Source of the DNA: Verrucomicrobiota bacterium
GTDB taxonomy: Bacteria; Verrucomicrobiota; Verrucomicrobiia; Opitutales; Opitutaceae
Reading direction: 5' to 3'
Length of the DNA stretch: 18,850 nt
Assembly: GCA_023443985.1 (NCBI GenBank)
Contig: JAEZSJ010000072.1
Span: forward strand, 1 to 18,850
The notes under the pieces were generated by a model, which saw nothing but the letters and a program-made list of their open reading frames with translations, was not told the DNA's origin and did not search any database. The translations under genes were made by a program, and so were the position numbers. Positions 6,791 to 14,332 of the stretch are shown piece after piece. How positions within the stretch are numbered: the stretch's first letter is position 1; each line of letters begins with the position of its first letter.

Positions 6791-8733
6791 GGGGAGGGAG
6801 GGACGATGGGAAGACGGATGGTGAAGGTGCTGCCGCGGCCGAGTTCGCTCTCGACAGTGATGGTGCCGTGATGCGCGGCGACGATCGAGTGCACGATGCT
6901 CAGGCCGAGACCGCAGCCGCCGCTCACCGGGGATCCTTGCGGACGTACCTGGTAGAAACGCTGGAAGATGCGCCGGCGGTCGCGCGGCGCGAGGCCGATG
7001 CCGTGGTCACGCACGGCGAACTCGACGCGGTCCCCGTGTCGGCGCGCGGAGAGGACGACGTGTTTGGTCTCGCCCGAGTACTTCCAGGCATTGTCGAGCA
7101 GGTTGACCAACGCGGTGACGAGCGCATCGGCATCGGCGGAAACCTCCGGCAGCGCGGGATCGACGGCGACGGCGAACGTGCCCGCGGATTGGAAACGCTC
7201 GCGCACGGCTCCGGCCGCGCGCTCGGCGAGCGAGGCCGCGGCGACGCGCCCGAACGCATAGACGTACTTGTTCCGCTCGATGCGGGAAAAGGTGAGGAAG
7301 TTATCGATGAGGCGGCTGAGGCGCATGTTTTCCTGCGCGATGAGCTGCAGGTATTCGCGCGTGGTGCGTTCGTCGAGCGGCGGCGGTGCGTTGAGAAGGG
7401 TCTCGACGAAGAGCCGCATCGAGGAGAGCGGTGTTTTCAACTCGTGGGTGACGTTCGCCACGAGGTCGTTGCGCAGGCGCGTGAGCGCGAGCTGGCGGCG
7501 GAGGAGCTCCCACGTGAGGAGGGCGAGCGCGACGACCGTGAGGATGGTGAGCCCGCCAATCCAGAGATAGGCGGTGGAGCGCGCGGTGGTGTCGGCATCG
7601 AGGGCGCACGCATCGAGCGGCGAGAGGGCGAGGCGCCAGCCGGGCATCGACGTGCCGGCCGGGATCGAGAGCAGGGCGCCTTCCGGCTCGCGGCCGGGCG
7701 GGACGAAATCGGTCCGGATGTCGGCGAACAGCTCGGGCTGCGCAATCGCCGAGTGGAGACGCGCGAGGAGCGGCTCGGTGCGATGCAGCAGCACGACGCG
7801 GGCGCCCGGTACGGCGAATTGCCAGACTCCCTCGATGTCCGTCGCGCGCAGGGCCGGTTCGCGCGAGCTGTTCGGCGTGGTTGCGAGCCAGCGCAGCGCG
7901 AGGTCCTCCGCCGCGAGAAGTGCGGTCGCCGCCGGGGAGGCGCCGATCTTGGCGAGTTCGCGCAGAAGGAAGCGACGTTGCGCGGACGACAGTGCGGCGT
8001 CGCCGTAATCGAGTGCGCGGGTCTCGAGTTGCGCGAGGGTTTCGCGGCGTGGGGCGGCGGCGTCGGGGGGCAGGAGCTCGAGAACCATGAGGGCGGCGTT
8101 GGGCGCGACGAGGCGGCCGTTCGTGTCGCGGGCGTCGCGAAGTTGCTCGGACGCGAGCAGGGCCTGGAGGCAGGCGAGCGCGGCCGGCCGATCACCGGCG
8201 CGGAGGAGGCTGCGCGCCTGGGCCTGTAGCGCGCGGGCGATTGCATCGGGTGACTCCCCGGGGACTGCGAGGCGGGCGTACGCGGCGGCGGCGGCAAGGG
8301 GATCCGTTTGCTCGAGAGCGCGGATTTCGTTCCAGCGGGAATCGGTGCGCGCGACCGGGGACGGGCTGCTTCCGTTCGGATAGAGCGCATGGGCGTCGGC
8401 ATCGAAACAGACGACCGCGTCGGCTGCATCGCTGCGCACGAGCCGGGCGAAGAGGGCGGGGGCGGCGTCGCGCTCGGCCGCGGCGGCGAGGTCTTGCGCG
8501 AGGCGCAGCCAGTGGGACTGGAGGCGTTCCTGCGCGAGGAGGAGGTTGGCCCGATAGGCGTCGACGAGTTTCTGGCGGACGGCGAGTTGCTCGTTCTGAG
8601 CGGCGCGGTTGACGAACCAGAGCAGGCAGACCGAGGGCACCAGCACCACGAGAAGCAGCAGCAACGGCAGCCACGATGTGGCGGGATGGGCGCTGGTACG
8701 GGCGCTGAAGGCGCGAAGACGCATCAAGGACAT
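6787..8733 (-). CDS. Membrane sensor histidine kinase with large periplasmic helical domain
   Basis: Inner-membrane sensor kinase of 648 aa that phosphorylates the response regulator encoded next. TM1 is at about residues 21-41 (LPLLLLLVVLVPSVCLLWFV) and TM2 at about 390-411 (IGGLTILTVVALALLTW), leaving about 350 residues in the periplasm. That region is Ala/Leu-rich and helical, with a TPR-like unit (AIARALQAQARSLLRAGDR, then PAALACLQALLAS) and no PAS or Cache signature that I recognise. The HisKA box NVTHELKTPLSSMR carries the phospho-acceptor His430. The ATPase domain has the N box NLLDNAWKYS (from 544), G1 DHGIGL (about 576) and G2 GCGLGLS (about 606). The kinase precedes the regulator, overlapping by four bases. 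A second in-frame ATG lies at codon 4. The ligand is unknown; the exported TPR protein encoded 35 bp upstream is a candidate partner. Confidence 0.93.
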   Translation of the reverse strand: MSLMRLRAFSARTSAHPATSWLPLLLLLVVLVPSVCLLWFVNRAAQNEQLAVRQKLVDAYRANLLLAQERLQSHWLRLAQDLAAAAERDAAPALFARLVRSDAADAVVCFDADAHALYPNGSSPSPVARTDSRWNEIRALEQTDPLAAAAAYARLAVPGESPDAIARALQAQARSLLRAGDRPAALACLQALLASEQLRDARDTNGRLVAPNAALMVLELLPPDAAAPRRETLAQLETRALDYGDAALSSAQRRFLLRELAKIGASPAATALLAAEDLALRWLATTPNSSREPALRATDIEGVWQFAVPGARVVLLHRTEPLLARLHSAIAQPELFADIRTDFVPPGREPEGALLSIPAGTSMPGWRLALSPLDACALDADTTARSTAYLWIGGLTILTVVALALLTWELLRRQLALTRLRNDLVANVTHELKTPLSSMRLFVETLLNAPPPLDERTTREYLQLIAQENMRLSRLIDNFLTFSRIERNKYVYAFGRVAAASLAERAAGAVRERFQSAGTFAVAVDPALPEVSADADALVTALVNLLDNAWKYSGETKHVVLSARRHGDRVEFAVRDHGIGLAPRDRRRIFQRFYQVRPQGSPVSGGCGLGLSIVHSIVAAHHGTITVESELGRGSTFTIRLPIVPPSP

Positions 8734-8736
8734 GGC

Positions 8737-8755
8737 CCCGGCCCGATGGGCCGGG
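8737..8755 (-). other. Perfect hairpin just before the kinase start
   Basis: CCCGGCCC (8737-8744), loop GAT, GGGCCGGG (8748-8755) in the 35-bp gap between the exported TPR gene and the kinase. On the minus-strand mRNA it ends three bases before the kinase ATG. It may be a partial terminator, processing site or a structure limiting kinase translation; there is no T-run. Confidence 0.4.
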
Positions 8756-8768
8756 ACCGGGCGGGAGT

Positions 8769-10247
8769 TCAGTTGTTGCGATAGCCGGCGAGAATCGTGG
8801 CGTGTTTGGCGCGGTAGGCCTCGGCGTCCTCCGGTGCCACATAGGTCGAGATGTCGACCGTGTTGTCCCCAATCAGGGCGACGGTGACGAGGGCGATCAT
8901 CTTGACCGGACCTTTCATGTGGTCAGCGACGAACGAGAGCGCCGGTTGGCCGTCGACGGTCGTCTCCTTCCAGGAATCCTCACGCACGTTGAACGCATCG
9001 GTGTACTTTTTGCCGGCCGCAATCTGATTGTCGGCGAAGGCCCGCAGGGACGCGATGAGCTCGGCACCAAAGTCCTTCTTCGGCTGCACTTTGACGATGG
9101 TGATGGCGGCGCCCTCGTCGTCGATCATCTGCAGGGACGGGTGCAAGATGCTGTCTGGGCTTTCGTCGCGTTGTACGATCCAGCCTTCGGGCACGGTCAC
9201 GGAGTAGCCGAGCTTGGGTTCGGTCATCGTGACCGGGCCGGAAGGCATCCGGTCGTGGATCGCGGTGGTGAGCGCGGTGATCGCGCCGGCCTCGAATTTG
9301 ACCAGGTATCGGTGGGTGTCGTTGGAGAACCAGAACGTCTGGATGCTGCCGGGAAGCGCGAGTTCGACCTTGAGGCAGGCAAACGAGCCGGCGGGAACCT
9401 CGACCTTTTCCGTGCCGACCACCGAAAGGTCCACCGGGACCGACATCCCGCTCAGCCCGACGAACACGGTGATCGTCTTCTTGAACCCGACCGCCAGCGG
9501 CAGCCGCCGGATGACCTGCAGCGACTCCTCGTTGTCGTAGATCACGCCGGCGGGCAGCTCCACGGATTTCCGGAGCTGGCCTCCTTGGGAGATCTCGGCC
9601 TTGCCGTCCGCGTAGCGCGTGTCGGCTGTGCCCAGAAGCTGGGTGCGCCACAGGCAGCGAAGCGGCTTCATCGATCCCGCCTCGACCTCCGTCTGGCTGC
9701 GGACGATCTGCCCGGCCAGCTGGAGGGAATCGAATTTCCAAATCGGGCGGCCTTCGAGCCGATCCTCGCGGATTCGGTAGCGGCCGAAACCGACCCTGAT
9801 GCCGCTCGCGAGGCGGATGTCGTAGTCGATCTGCTCCTCGGAGCCCCAAGGGGCCGGCAGCAACGCGGCGCCCTCCGTCAGATATTCGCTGGCGGCGGCG
9901 ACGAGTTCCTTCTCGGCGGGGTACTCTTTGATGAGGCGCTCGAAGGTGGCGGTGGCCTCGGCGAGGTTGCCCTTCTTGTCGTGGCAGATCGCGAGGCGGA
10001 AGAGCGCCTGGGCGGCGAGCGGCTGCGTGGCGGAGGCGTCGGCGACGACCTGCTGGTAGAGCGCCATGGCGGCGTCGAGGTCGCCCTTGGTTTCCTCGGA
10101 ATAGACGCCGAGCTCCAGCACTTCGGAGATCGTGGGCGGATTGACGGGAACGGCGGGCGCGGTGTGGGCGAGACCGGCGAGGCAGAGCAGGGCGGCGAGC
10201 TTGCGCGTGCAGCCCGGAAGGAGAATGAGGGGAGAGGTCGTTATCAT
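8769..10247 (-). CDS. Exported TPR protein with DUF3108-like and C-terminal PsbP/DcrB-like regions
   Basis: Predicted secreted or periplasmic protein of 492 aa; function unknown. The start at ATG 10247 gives a short basic stretch, a hydrophobic core (LAALLCLAGLAHTAPA) and a likely signal peptidase site near residue 31. Residues about 40-120 form two TPR-like units (GDLDAAMALYQQVVADA; QALFRLAICHDKKGN; ATATFERLIKEYP), of a style frequent in Verrucomicrobia. Residues about 125-345 are beta-rich and resemble the DUF3108/lipocalin-like fold (YDIRLASGIRVGFGRYRI; VPAGSFACLKVELALPG). The last 140 residues (LGYSVTVPEGWIVQRDE; VDGQPALSFVADHM; YRAKHATILAGYRNN) resemble the PsbP/DcrB-like folds of exported proteins. 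Domain names are by eye and need a profile search. It heads the group that includes the kinase and regulator and is probably co-transcribed with them. Confidence 0.8.
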   Translation of the reverse strand: MITTSPLILLPGCTRKLAALLCLAGLAHTAPAVPVNPPTISEVLELGVYSEETKGDLDAAMALYQQVVADASATQPLAAQALFRLAICHDKKGNLAEATATFERLIKEYPAEKELVAAASEYLTEGAALLPAPWGSEEQIDYDIRLASGIRVGFGRYRIREDRLEGRPIWKFDSLQLAGQIVRSQTEVEAGSMKPLRCLWRTQLLGTADTRYADGKAEISQGGQLRKSVELPAGVIYDNEESLQVIRRLPLAVGFKKTITVFVGLSGMSVPVDLSVVGTEKVEVPAGSFACLKVELALPGSIQTFWFSNDTHRYLVKFEAGAITALTTAIHDRMPSGPVTMTEPKLGYSVTVPEGWIVQRDESPDSILHPSLQMIDDEGAAITIVKVQPKKDFGAELIASLRAFADNQIAAGKKYTDAFNVREDSWKETTVDGQPALSFVADHMKGPVKMIALVTVALIGDNTVDISTYVAPEDAEAYRAKHATILAGYRNN

Positions 10248-10274
10248 CGCCGGCAGTCTATGGGGGATTTGTTA

Positions 10275-10298
10275 CCGGATGATGACCGGCGCATCCGG
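10275..10298 (-). repeat. Inverted repeat upstream of the exported TPR gene
   Basis: CCGGATG (10275-10281) and CATCCGG (10292-10298), spacer 10 bases, about 28 bp before the TPR gene start. It could be an operator or a terminator of the preceding DUF5069 gene. In the rest of the 121-bp gap I see one more hairpin (listed separately) and no clear promoter. Confidence 0.3.
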
Positions 10299-10322
10299 AG
10301 TTTGTCCGGCGCGCGCGGGGAT

Positions 10323-10345
10323 GCTGAACGACGAAGTCGTCCAGC
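10323..10345 (-). terminator. Hairpin downstream of the DUF5069 gene
   Basis: On the minus strand GCTGGACGAC and GTCGTTCAGC pair over 10 bp (one G-T pair) around loop TTC, 23 bases after the DUF5069 stop. No T-run follows, so termination strength is uncertain. Confidence 0.4.
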
Positions 10346-10368
10346 TACGCGGAAAGGGGGGGCGCAGC

Positions 10369-10893
10369 TCAGAGCTTCGCGCGTTGGGCGACCCAGTCGA
10401 CGATCACCTTGTCGTCGTCGCCCGCGTGCCAGACGACCTGGAGGAACTCGGCGGGATGGATGTCGTGCTGCTTGAAGAAACGGCGGTCTCCACCGCAGCC
10501 GTACATGAGCGAGGTCGGGAGCTCGCCGCGGAGCTTGGCGCGCGCCTTGGGCATCAGGCGGGGGAGCCATTCGATGCCGCGCACGGCGGCGGTCTTGGGG
10601 GGCATCACGCCCTCGTCGAGGACGACCTTCGAGGGCACGCCCTTCTGGACGAGGAGGAAATAGCTACGGCGGACGGATTGGACGAGCAGCGCGGTCTCGA
10701 AGTCGGGCTCGCCGTAGTTGGCGGCGTCCTCGGCGTAGTCGTAGAGGTCCTGCGGGCGGGAGCCGATCGCGGCGAGGAAGGCGAGTTCGTGCTTGGAGAA
10801 GAGCTCGTCGGGGTTGCGTTTGCCCGCGGCGAACTGCTTCAGGGCCTTGTCGTAGATCGCGCGGAACTCCTTGTGAAAATCGTAGTGTTCCAT
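10369..10893 (-). CDS. DUF5069 family protein
   Basis: Small soluble protein of 174 aa belonging to the uncharacterised family DUF5069. The C-terminal hallmark reads LMYGCGGDRRFFKQHDIHPA followed by EFLQVVW, preceded by IEWLPRLMPKARAKLRGELP. No signal peptide or membrane segment. The N-terminus (MEHYDFHKEFRAIYDKALK) is helical. ATG 10893 is preferred over the in-frame start at 11004, since the extra 37 residues are Pro/Arg-rich and lie in an otherwise noncoding gap. The Cys and acidic/His residues of the conserved block could bind a metal, but that is speculation. It lies 132 bp downstream of rpe and is separated from the next gene by hairpins, so it may be read through from the envelope operon or have its own promoter; I see no clear promoter in the gap. 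Confidence 0.85.
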   Translation of the reverse strand: MEHYDFHKEFRAIYDKALKQFAAGKRNPDELFSKHELAFLAAIGSRPQDLYDYAEDAANYGEPDFETALLVQSVRRSYFLLVQKGVPSKVVLDEGVMPPKTAAVRGIEWLPRLMPKARAKLRGELPTSLMYGCGGDRRFFKQHDIHPAEFLQVVWHAGDDDKVIVDWVAQRAKL

Positions 10894-11025
10894 GGGGCGG
10901 ACGCTACGCGGCGAACCCGCGAGGGAAAGACGGAACGTGGGGGGCGCGCCGTGAGCGTGCGATCGGGCGGGCGGAGGATGCAGGGGCGGCGACGCTCTCG
11001 CCACGCGGCCGGCGGGCGCGGAACT

Positions 11026-11676
11026 TCACCCCTCGATCGAGCGGCGGAAGGCGGCGCGATCGGGCGCGCGGAAGAAGGCGGTGCCGGCGACAAACGTGTC
11101 GGCCCCGGCGGCGGCGCAGAGCGGAGCGGTCGCGGGGTCGACGCCGCCGTCGACCTCGATGCGGAAGGTGTGTCCGCGCTCGCGACGCCAACGGGCGATT
11201 TGCTCGATCTTGGGAAGGACGTCGTGCCGGAACGATTGGCCGCCGAAACCGGGTTGCACGGTCATGAGCAGCACGAGGTCGACCTGGGCGAGCAGGTGTT
11301 CGACAGCGGCGGCGGGGGTGCCGGGGTTGAGGACGATGCCGTTCTGCTTGCCGAGCCCGCGGATGCGGGCGAGCACGGCGGCGTGGTCGTAGGCCGGCTC
11401 GATGTGCACACTGATCAGGTCGCTGCCGGCGCGGGCGAAGGGCTCCACGTAATCGCCGGGGTTGTCGAGCATCAGGTGGGTGTCGAGGAACAGCTGCGTG
11501 TGCTTGCGCAACGCGGCCGCGGTGCCGGGACCGAAGGTGAGGTTGGGCACGAAATGCCCGTCCATGATGTCGAGGTGCAGCCAGCGCACGCCAGCGGCGG
11601 CGCACTCGGCGGCGCTGCCGGCGAGGTTCGCATGATCGCCGGCGAGCAGCGAAGGGGCGAGCAGCGGAGCGGGCAT
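11026..11676 (-). CDS. rpe: Ribulose-phosphate 3-epimerase
   Basis: Cytosolic TIM-barrel enzyme (216 aa) that interconverts ribulose 5-phosphate and xylulose 5-phosphate in the pentose phosphate pathway. Family motifs are intact: APSLLAGD at the N-terminus, HLDIMDGHFVPNLTFGP with metal ligand His34 and catalytic Asp36, DTHLML with His67, VQPGFGGQSF for phosphate binding, and EVDGGV with catalytic Asp176. ATG 11676 fits the normal family start. An in-frame GTG at 11709 overlaps the end of the preceding gene and would add 11 residues, which is less likely. It lies 26 bp after the LptE-type gene and is probably the last gene of the rpmF-led run, although its product has no link to the envelope. 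GGAG touches the ATG and is too close to act as a normal ribosome binding site. Confidence 0.95.
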   Translation of the reverse strand: MPAPLLAPSLLAGDHANLAGSAAECAAAGVRWLHLDIMDGHFVPNLTFGPGTAAALRKHTQLFLDTHLMLDNPGDYVEPFARAGSDLISVHIEPAYDHAAVLARIRGLGKQNGIVLNPGTPAAAVEHLLAQVDLVLLMTVQPGFGGQSFRHDVLPKIEQIARWRRERGHTFRIEVDGGVDPATAPLCAAAGADTFVAGTAFFRAPDRAAFRRSIEG

Positions 11677-11702
11677 CTCCACGGAAGGGCGGGGCGCCGG
11701 TG

Positions 11703-12212
11703 TCACCACGAGTCCAGCAACGCGTGCGCGATCTCCGTGGCGAGGGCCTCGGCGAGGAGCGGCATCGTCTGGTACTCGGTCGGCTGGAGCCCGCTGTCGA
11801 CGAACACATCCCGCGTGGCGGAGATGTTGCGGCGGTCGACGAGGATGCGGCCGTTGTGGTCGGTGAGGGTGATCTCGGCGGTGAGCCGGGAGGCGAACTT
11901 GCGGGCGAGCGCGGTGTCGTCGTGGCGGGCGGCGAGGACATCGCGTTCGAAACGCACGAGGCGGATCTGGAGCCGGGCGGCGGCACCGCCTTCGTGGGCG
12001 GCGAGTTCGATGCGGCCGTCGCGGGCGAGGGCGAGGCGGACGGCGTCGGTGACGAGGGGGGCGGCCTGCGGGGCGAAGGCGGCGTTGACGGCCGGCTGGA
12101 CGAAGACGATCTCGGCGAGGGGCTTTCCCGGGGCGCCGAGCTGGTAGTGGGAGCAGCCGGCGAGCACGGCCAGTCCGGCCGCGGCGGCGAGGATGCGGGC
12201 GAAGACGCGCAT
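11703..12212 (-). CDS. lptE: LptE-like LPS-assembly lipoprotein
   Basis: Predicted outer-membrane lipoprotein of 169 aa. The signal sequence MRVFARILAAAAGLAVLAGC ends in a clear lipobox LAGC with the acylated Cys at residue 20. The mature part starts SHYQLGAPGKPLAEIVFVQP and goes on with a pattern like LptE: a short beta strand, a helix with VTDAVRLALARDGRIELA, RLQIRLVRFERDV, AEITLTDHNGRILVD and a C-terminal helix LLAEALATEIAHALLDSW. LptE plugs the LptD translocon that inserts LPS in the outer leaflet; LptD is not in the window. The assignment rests on pattern and context, because LptE sequences diverge strongly. It begins 23 bp after the bamD stop, so the two outer-membrane assembly genes are adjacent and co-transcribed. 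Confidence 0.72.
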   Translation of the reverse strand: MRVFARILAAAAGLAVLAGCSHYQLGAPGKPLAEIVFVQPAVNAAFAPQAAPLVTDAVRLALARDGRIELAAHEGGAAARLQIRLVRFERDVLAARHDDTALARKFASRLTAEITLTDHNGRILVDRRNISATRDVFVDSGLQPTEYQTMPLLAEALATEIAHALLDSW

Positions 12213-12235
12213 GGAGGTTGTCCGGCGGCGGGGCC

Positions 12236-13303
12236 TCAGAACAGCCAGAGGACCTTCTTCTTCTTCGGCTTGGGCGCCTCGACCTTGTTGGCGCGGGCGG
12301 CGGCGGCGGCCTCCTGCTCGGCGAGCTTGGGGGCGATCTTGTCGAGGCGTTCGCGGGCCTTCTGGGCGACCGGCGAGTTGGGATAGATGGTGATCGCCTC
12401 GTTGTAGAAGATTTTCGCGGCGATGTAGTTGCGCCGCTTGTAGTGGTAGAACTCGGCCATCTTGATTTTGCTCATGGCGAGCTCGGTCTTCATCTTGTCG
12501 AGGCCGTCCTCGGCCTGGGCGACATTGGGATCCTTCGGGAAGAGGATGAGGAAGTCCTGGAAGTAGGTGGAGGATTCCTTGGCGGAGAACTGGTCGTATT
12601 CCGGGCCGTCGACGAGGGTGGAGTGCACCTGCGCCATGCGGAGGTAGGCGTCGGGGGTAAGGATGCTGTTGGGGTAGAAGTTGATCATCCGGTCGAGGGC
12701 GTCGATCGCCTCGATCTTGCTGCGGAAGCGTTTGTGCAGCTGGGCGATGCGCATGAGCGCGAGCGGCGCGTAGTCGCTGTAGGGCGCGTTGGCCACGACG
12801 AACTCGAAATAGATGATGGCGGACTCGCGCTTGCGGAAGCCCGGGAGCAGGCCCCAGAGCCAGCGGCTGCGGGCACCGTCCGCGACGGTGGAGGCGATGC
12901 GGTACTGCTCGGCAATGATGTCGTTGAAACGGTCGTAGTTCGGATACTGGACGATGATCTGCTGATACGCGTCGAACGCCTTCGAGTAGTTGTGCTGGGC
13001 GAGCCGGATCTGGGCGGTGCGGAACTGCGCCTCGGGGCCGTAGATCGACTTGCCGTATTGATGGGACACACGCTTGTAGAGCCGCAGGGCGCGGCGCTGG
13101 CTGCCCTGTTCCTCGGCGGCGCGGGCGCGGTTCATGAGGTCGAGGGCATTGCGGGCATCCTCGCCGGCGAGGCCGGCGAGGGCACCGCCCTCGACATGCC
13201 AGCCGGTACCCGGACTCCACACGAGCTCGGCGCGGAGCCAAGCGGGGGTGAAGAGCGCGATCAGGAGCAATCCAAGGGAGCAGAGCAGGCGCGATGGGCG
13301 CAT
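12236..13303 (-). CDS. bamD: BamD-like outer-membrane protein assembly factor (TPR protein)
   Basis: Exported TPR protein of 355 aa, like BamD/YfiO of the machine that inserts beta-barrel proteins in the outer membrane. A signal peptide is clear (MRPSRLLCSLGLLLIALFTP, then AWLRA-EL). Repeats of the BamD type follow: ALRLYKRVSHQYGKSIYGPEA, QHNYSKAFDAYQQIIVQYPN, then IEAIDALDRMINFYPNS, AYLRMAQVH and NYIAAKIFYNEAITIYPNSP. It is longer than the E. coli protein (about 245 aa). Unusually, I see no lipobox: the only Cys near the signal peptide is residue 8, before the hydrophobic core, so cleavage by signal peptidase I is predicted instead of lipid anchoring. The C-terminus is Ala/Lys-rich (KPKKKKVLWLF). 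It starts 3 bp after the fabH stop. General TPR proteins of this kind are hard to tell from other CpoB/YbgF-like ones, but genes and spacing support BamD. Confidence 0.8.
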   Translation of the reverse strand: MRPSRLLCSLGLLLIALFTPAWLRAELVWSPGTGWHVEGGALAGLAGEDARNALDLMNRARAAEEQGSQRRALRLYKRVSHQYGKSIYGPEAQFRTAQIRLAQHNYSKAFDAYQQIIVQYPNYDRFNDIIAEQYRIASTVADGARSRWLWGLLPGFRKRESAIIYFEFVVANAPYSDYAPLALMRIAQLHKRFRSKIEAIDALDRMINFYPNSILTPDAYLRMAQVHSTLVDGPEYDQFSAKESSTYFQDFLILFPKDPNVAQAEDGLDKMKTELAMSKIKMAEFYHYKRRNYIAAKIFYNEAITIYPNSPVAQKARERLDKIAPKLAEQEAAAAARANKVEAPKPKKKKVLWLF

Positions 13304-13306
13304 AAT

Positions 13307-14305
13307 TCAGGTCCAGCGAATCAGGGCGGATGCCCACGTCAAGCCGGCGCCAAACGCGACGAACAGGACGTAGTCCCCGGGGACGATGCGGCCGGCGCGG
13401 CGCGCCTCGTCGAGGGCGATCGGGATGGAGGCGGCGGAGGTGTTGCCGTAGCGTTCCAGGTTCATGAACACGCGCTCGGGCGGCAGCTTCATGCGCTGCG
13501 CAATGGCGTCGATGATACGCTGGTTCGCTTGATGGGAGATCAGGAGCTTCACCTGGTCGGGTGCGACACCGTTCTTCTCCAAAAGTTCAACCGCGGCATC
13601 CTGCATGGCGGTGACGGCGAGTTTGAAGACCTCCTTGCCGCGCATCTGGATGTAGTGCTCGCGGCGGGCGACGGTCTCGGCCGAGGCGGGGCTGCGGGAG
13701 CCGCCGGAAATGACCTTGATGAGCTCACCGGAGCTGCCGTCGGCGTAGAGCTTGGTGCCGATGATGCCGCGGCCCGCGCCGGGCTCGACTCCGAGCACGA
13801 CCGCGCCGGCGCCGTCGCCGAAGAGGATGCAGGTCGAGCGGTCCTGGTAGTCGGTGAGGGTGGTGAGCTTCTCGGCGCCGATCACGAGGGCGCGGCGGTA
13901 GCGCCCGGTCGAGAGCATGGCGCTGGCGACCTCGAGCGAGTAGAGGAAGCCGCTGCAGGCGGCCGCGAGGTCGAGGCAGGCGCAGGCGCCCAGCCCGAGC
14001 TTGTGCTGCACGATCGTGGAGGTGGAGGGCAGCGGCGCGTCCGGGGTGCAGGTGGCGACGATCAGGAGGTCGATGTCGGCGGTGGTGAGCTTGGCCTCGG
14101 CCAAGGCGTTGCGGGCGGCCTTGACGGCGAGGTCGGAGGTGGCCTCGTCGGGAGCGGCGATGTGGCGCTCGCGGATGCCCGAGCGGGTGACGATCCACTC
14201 GTCGTTGGTGTCCACCATGCGCGAGAGGTCCTCATTGGTGAGGATGCGTTCAGGGGCGTGGGAGCCGGTTCCGAGGATGACGACCGATTGACCTGCGGGA
14301 TTCAT
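13307..14305 (-). CDS. fabH: 3-oxoacyl-[ACP] synthase III
   Basis: Cytosolic KAS III (332 aa) that starts fatty-acid synthesis by condensing acetyl-CoA or another short acyl-CoA with malonyl-ACP. The catalytic triad is intact: Cys117 in DLAAACSGFLYSL, His258 in ISHQANQRI and Asn288 in RYGNTSAASIP. TRSGIRERHI near residue 40 and GDGAGAVVLG near 163 are further thiolase-fold markers. Length and both ends fit the family. It follows plsX by 27 bp and precedes bamD by 3 bp, a normal plsX-fabH order. The region before the ATG is strongly pyrimidine-rich with no Shine-Dalgarno. Other KAS III-like enzymes exist, but position next to plsX makes FabH the clear call. Confidence 0.97.
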   Translation of the reverse strand: MNPAGQSVVILGTGSHAPERILTNEDLSRMVDTNDEWIVTRSGIRERHIAAPDEATSDLAVKAARNALAEAKLTTADIDLLIVATCTPDAPLPSTSTIVQHKLGLGACACLDLAAACSGFLYSLEVASAMLSTGRYRRALVIGAEKLTTLTDYQDRSTCILFGDGAGAVVLGVEPGAGRGIIGTKLYADGSSGELIKVISGGSRSPASAETVARREHYIQMRGKEVFKLAVTAMQDAAVELLEKNGVAPDQVKLLISHQANQRIIDAIAQRMKLPPERVFMNLERYGNTSAASIPIALDEARRAGRIVPGDYVLFVAFGAGLTWASALIRWT

Positions 14306-14332
14306 GCGGGAAGCGGGGATGGGAGGGGCTGC

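Noticed and set aside
11677..11709. GTG start of rpe at 11709
   Set aside because: It overlaps the lptE stop and adds 11 residues not found in the family; ATG 11676 fits.
6868..12147. Long plus-strand frames at 6868-8229, 8802-10475 and 10132-12147
   Set aside because: Each lies opposite recognised minus-strand genes (kinase, exported TPR protein, DUF5069, rpe, lptE) and shows no domain or start signal.
11703..13337. Single 544-codon frame joining bamD and lptE
   Set aside because: Only its last 169 codons (from ATG 12212) make sense, as the lipoprotein. The rest is bamD in the wrong frame.
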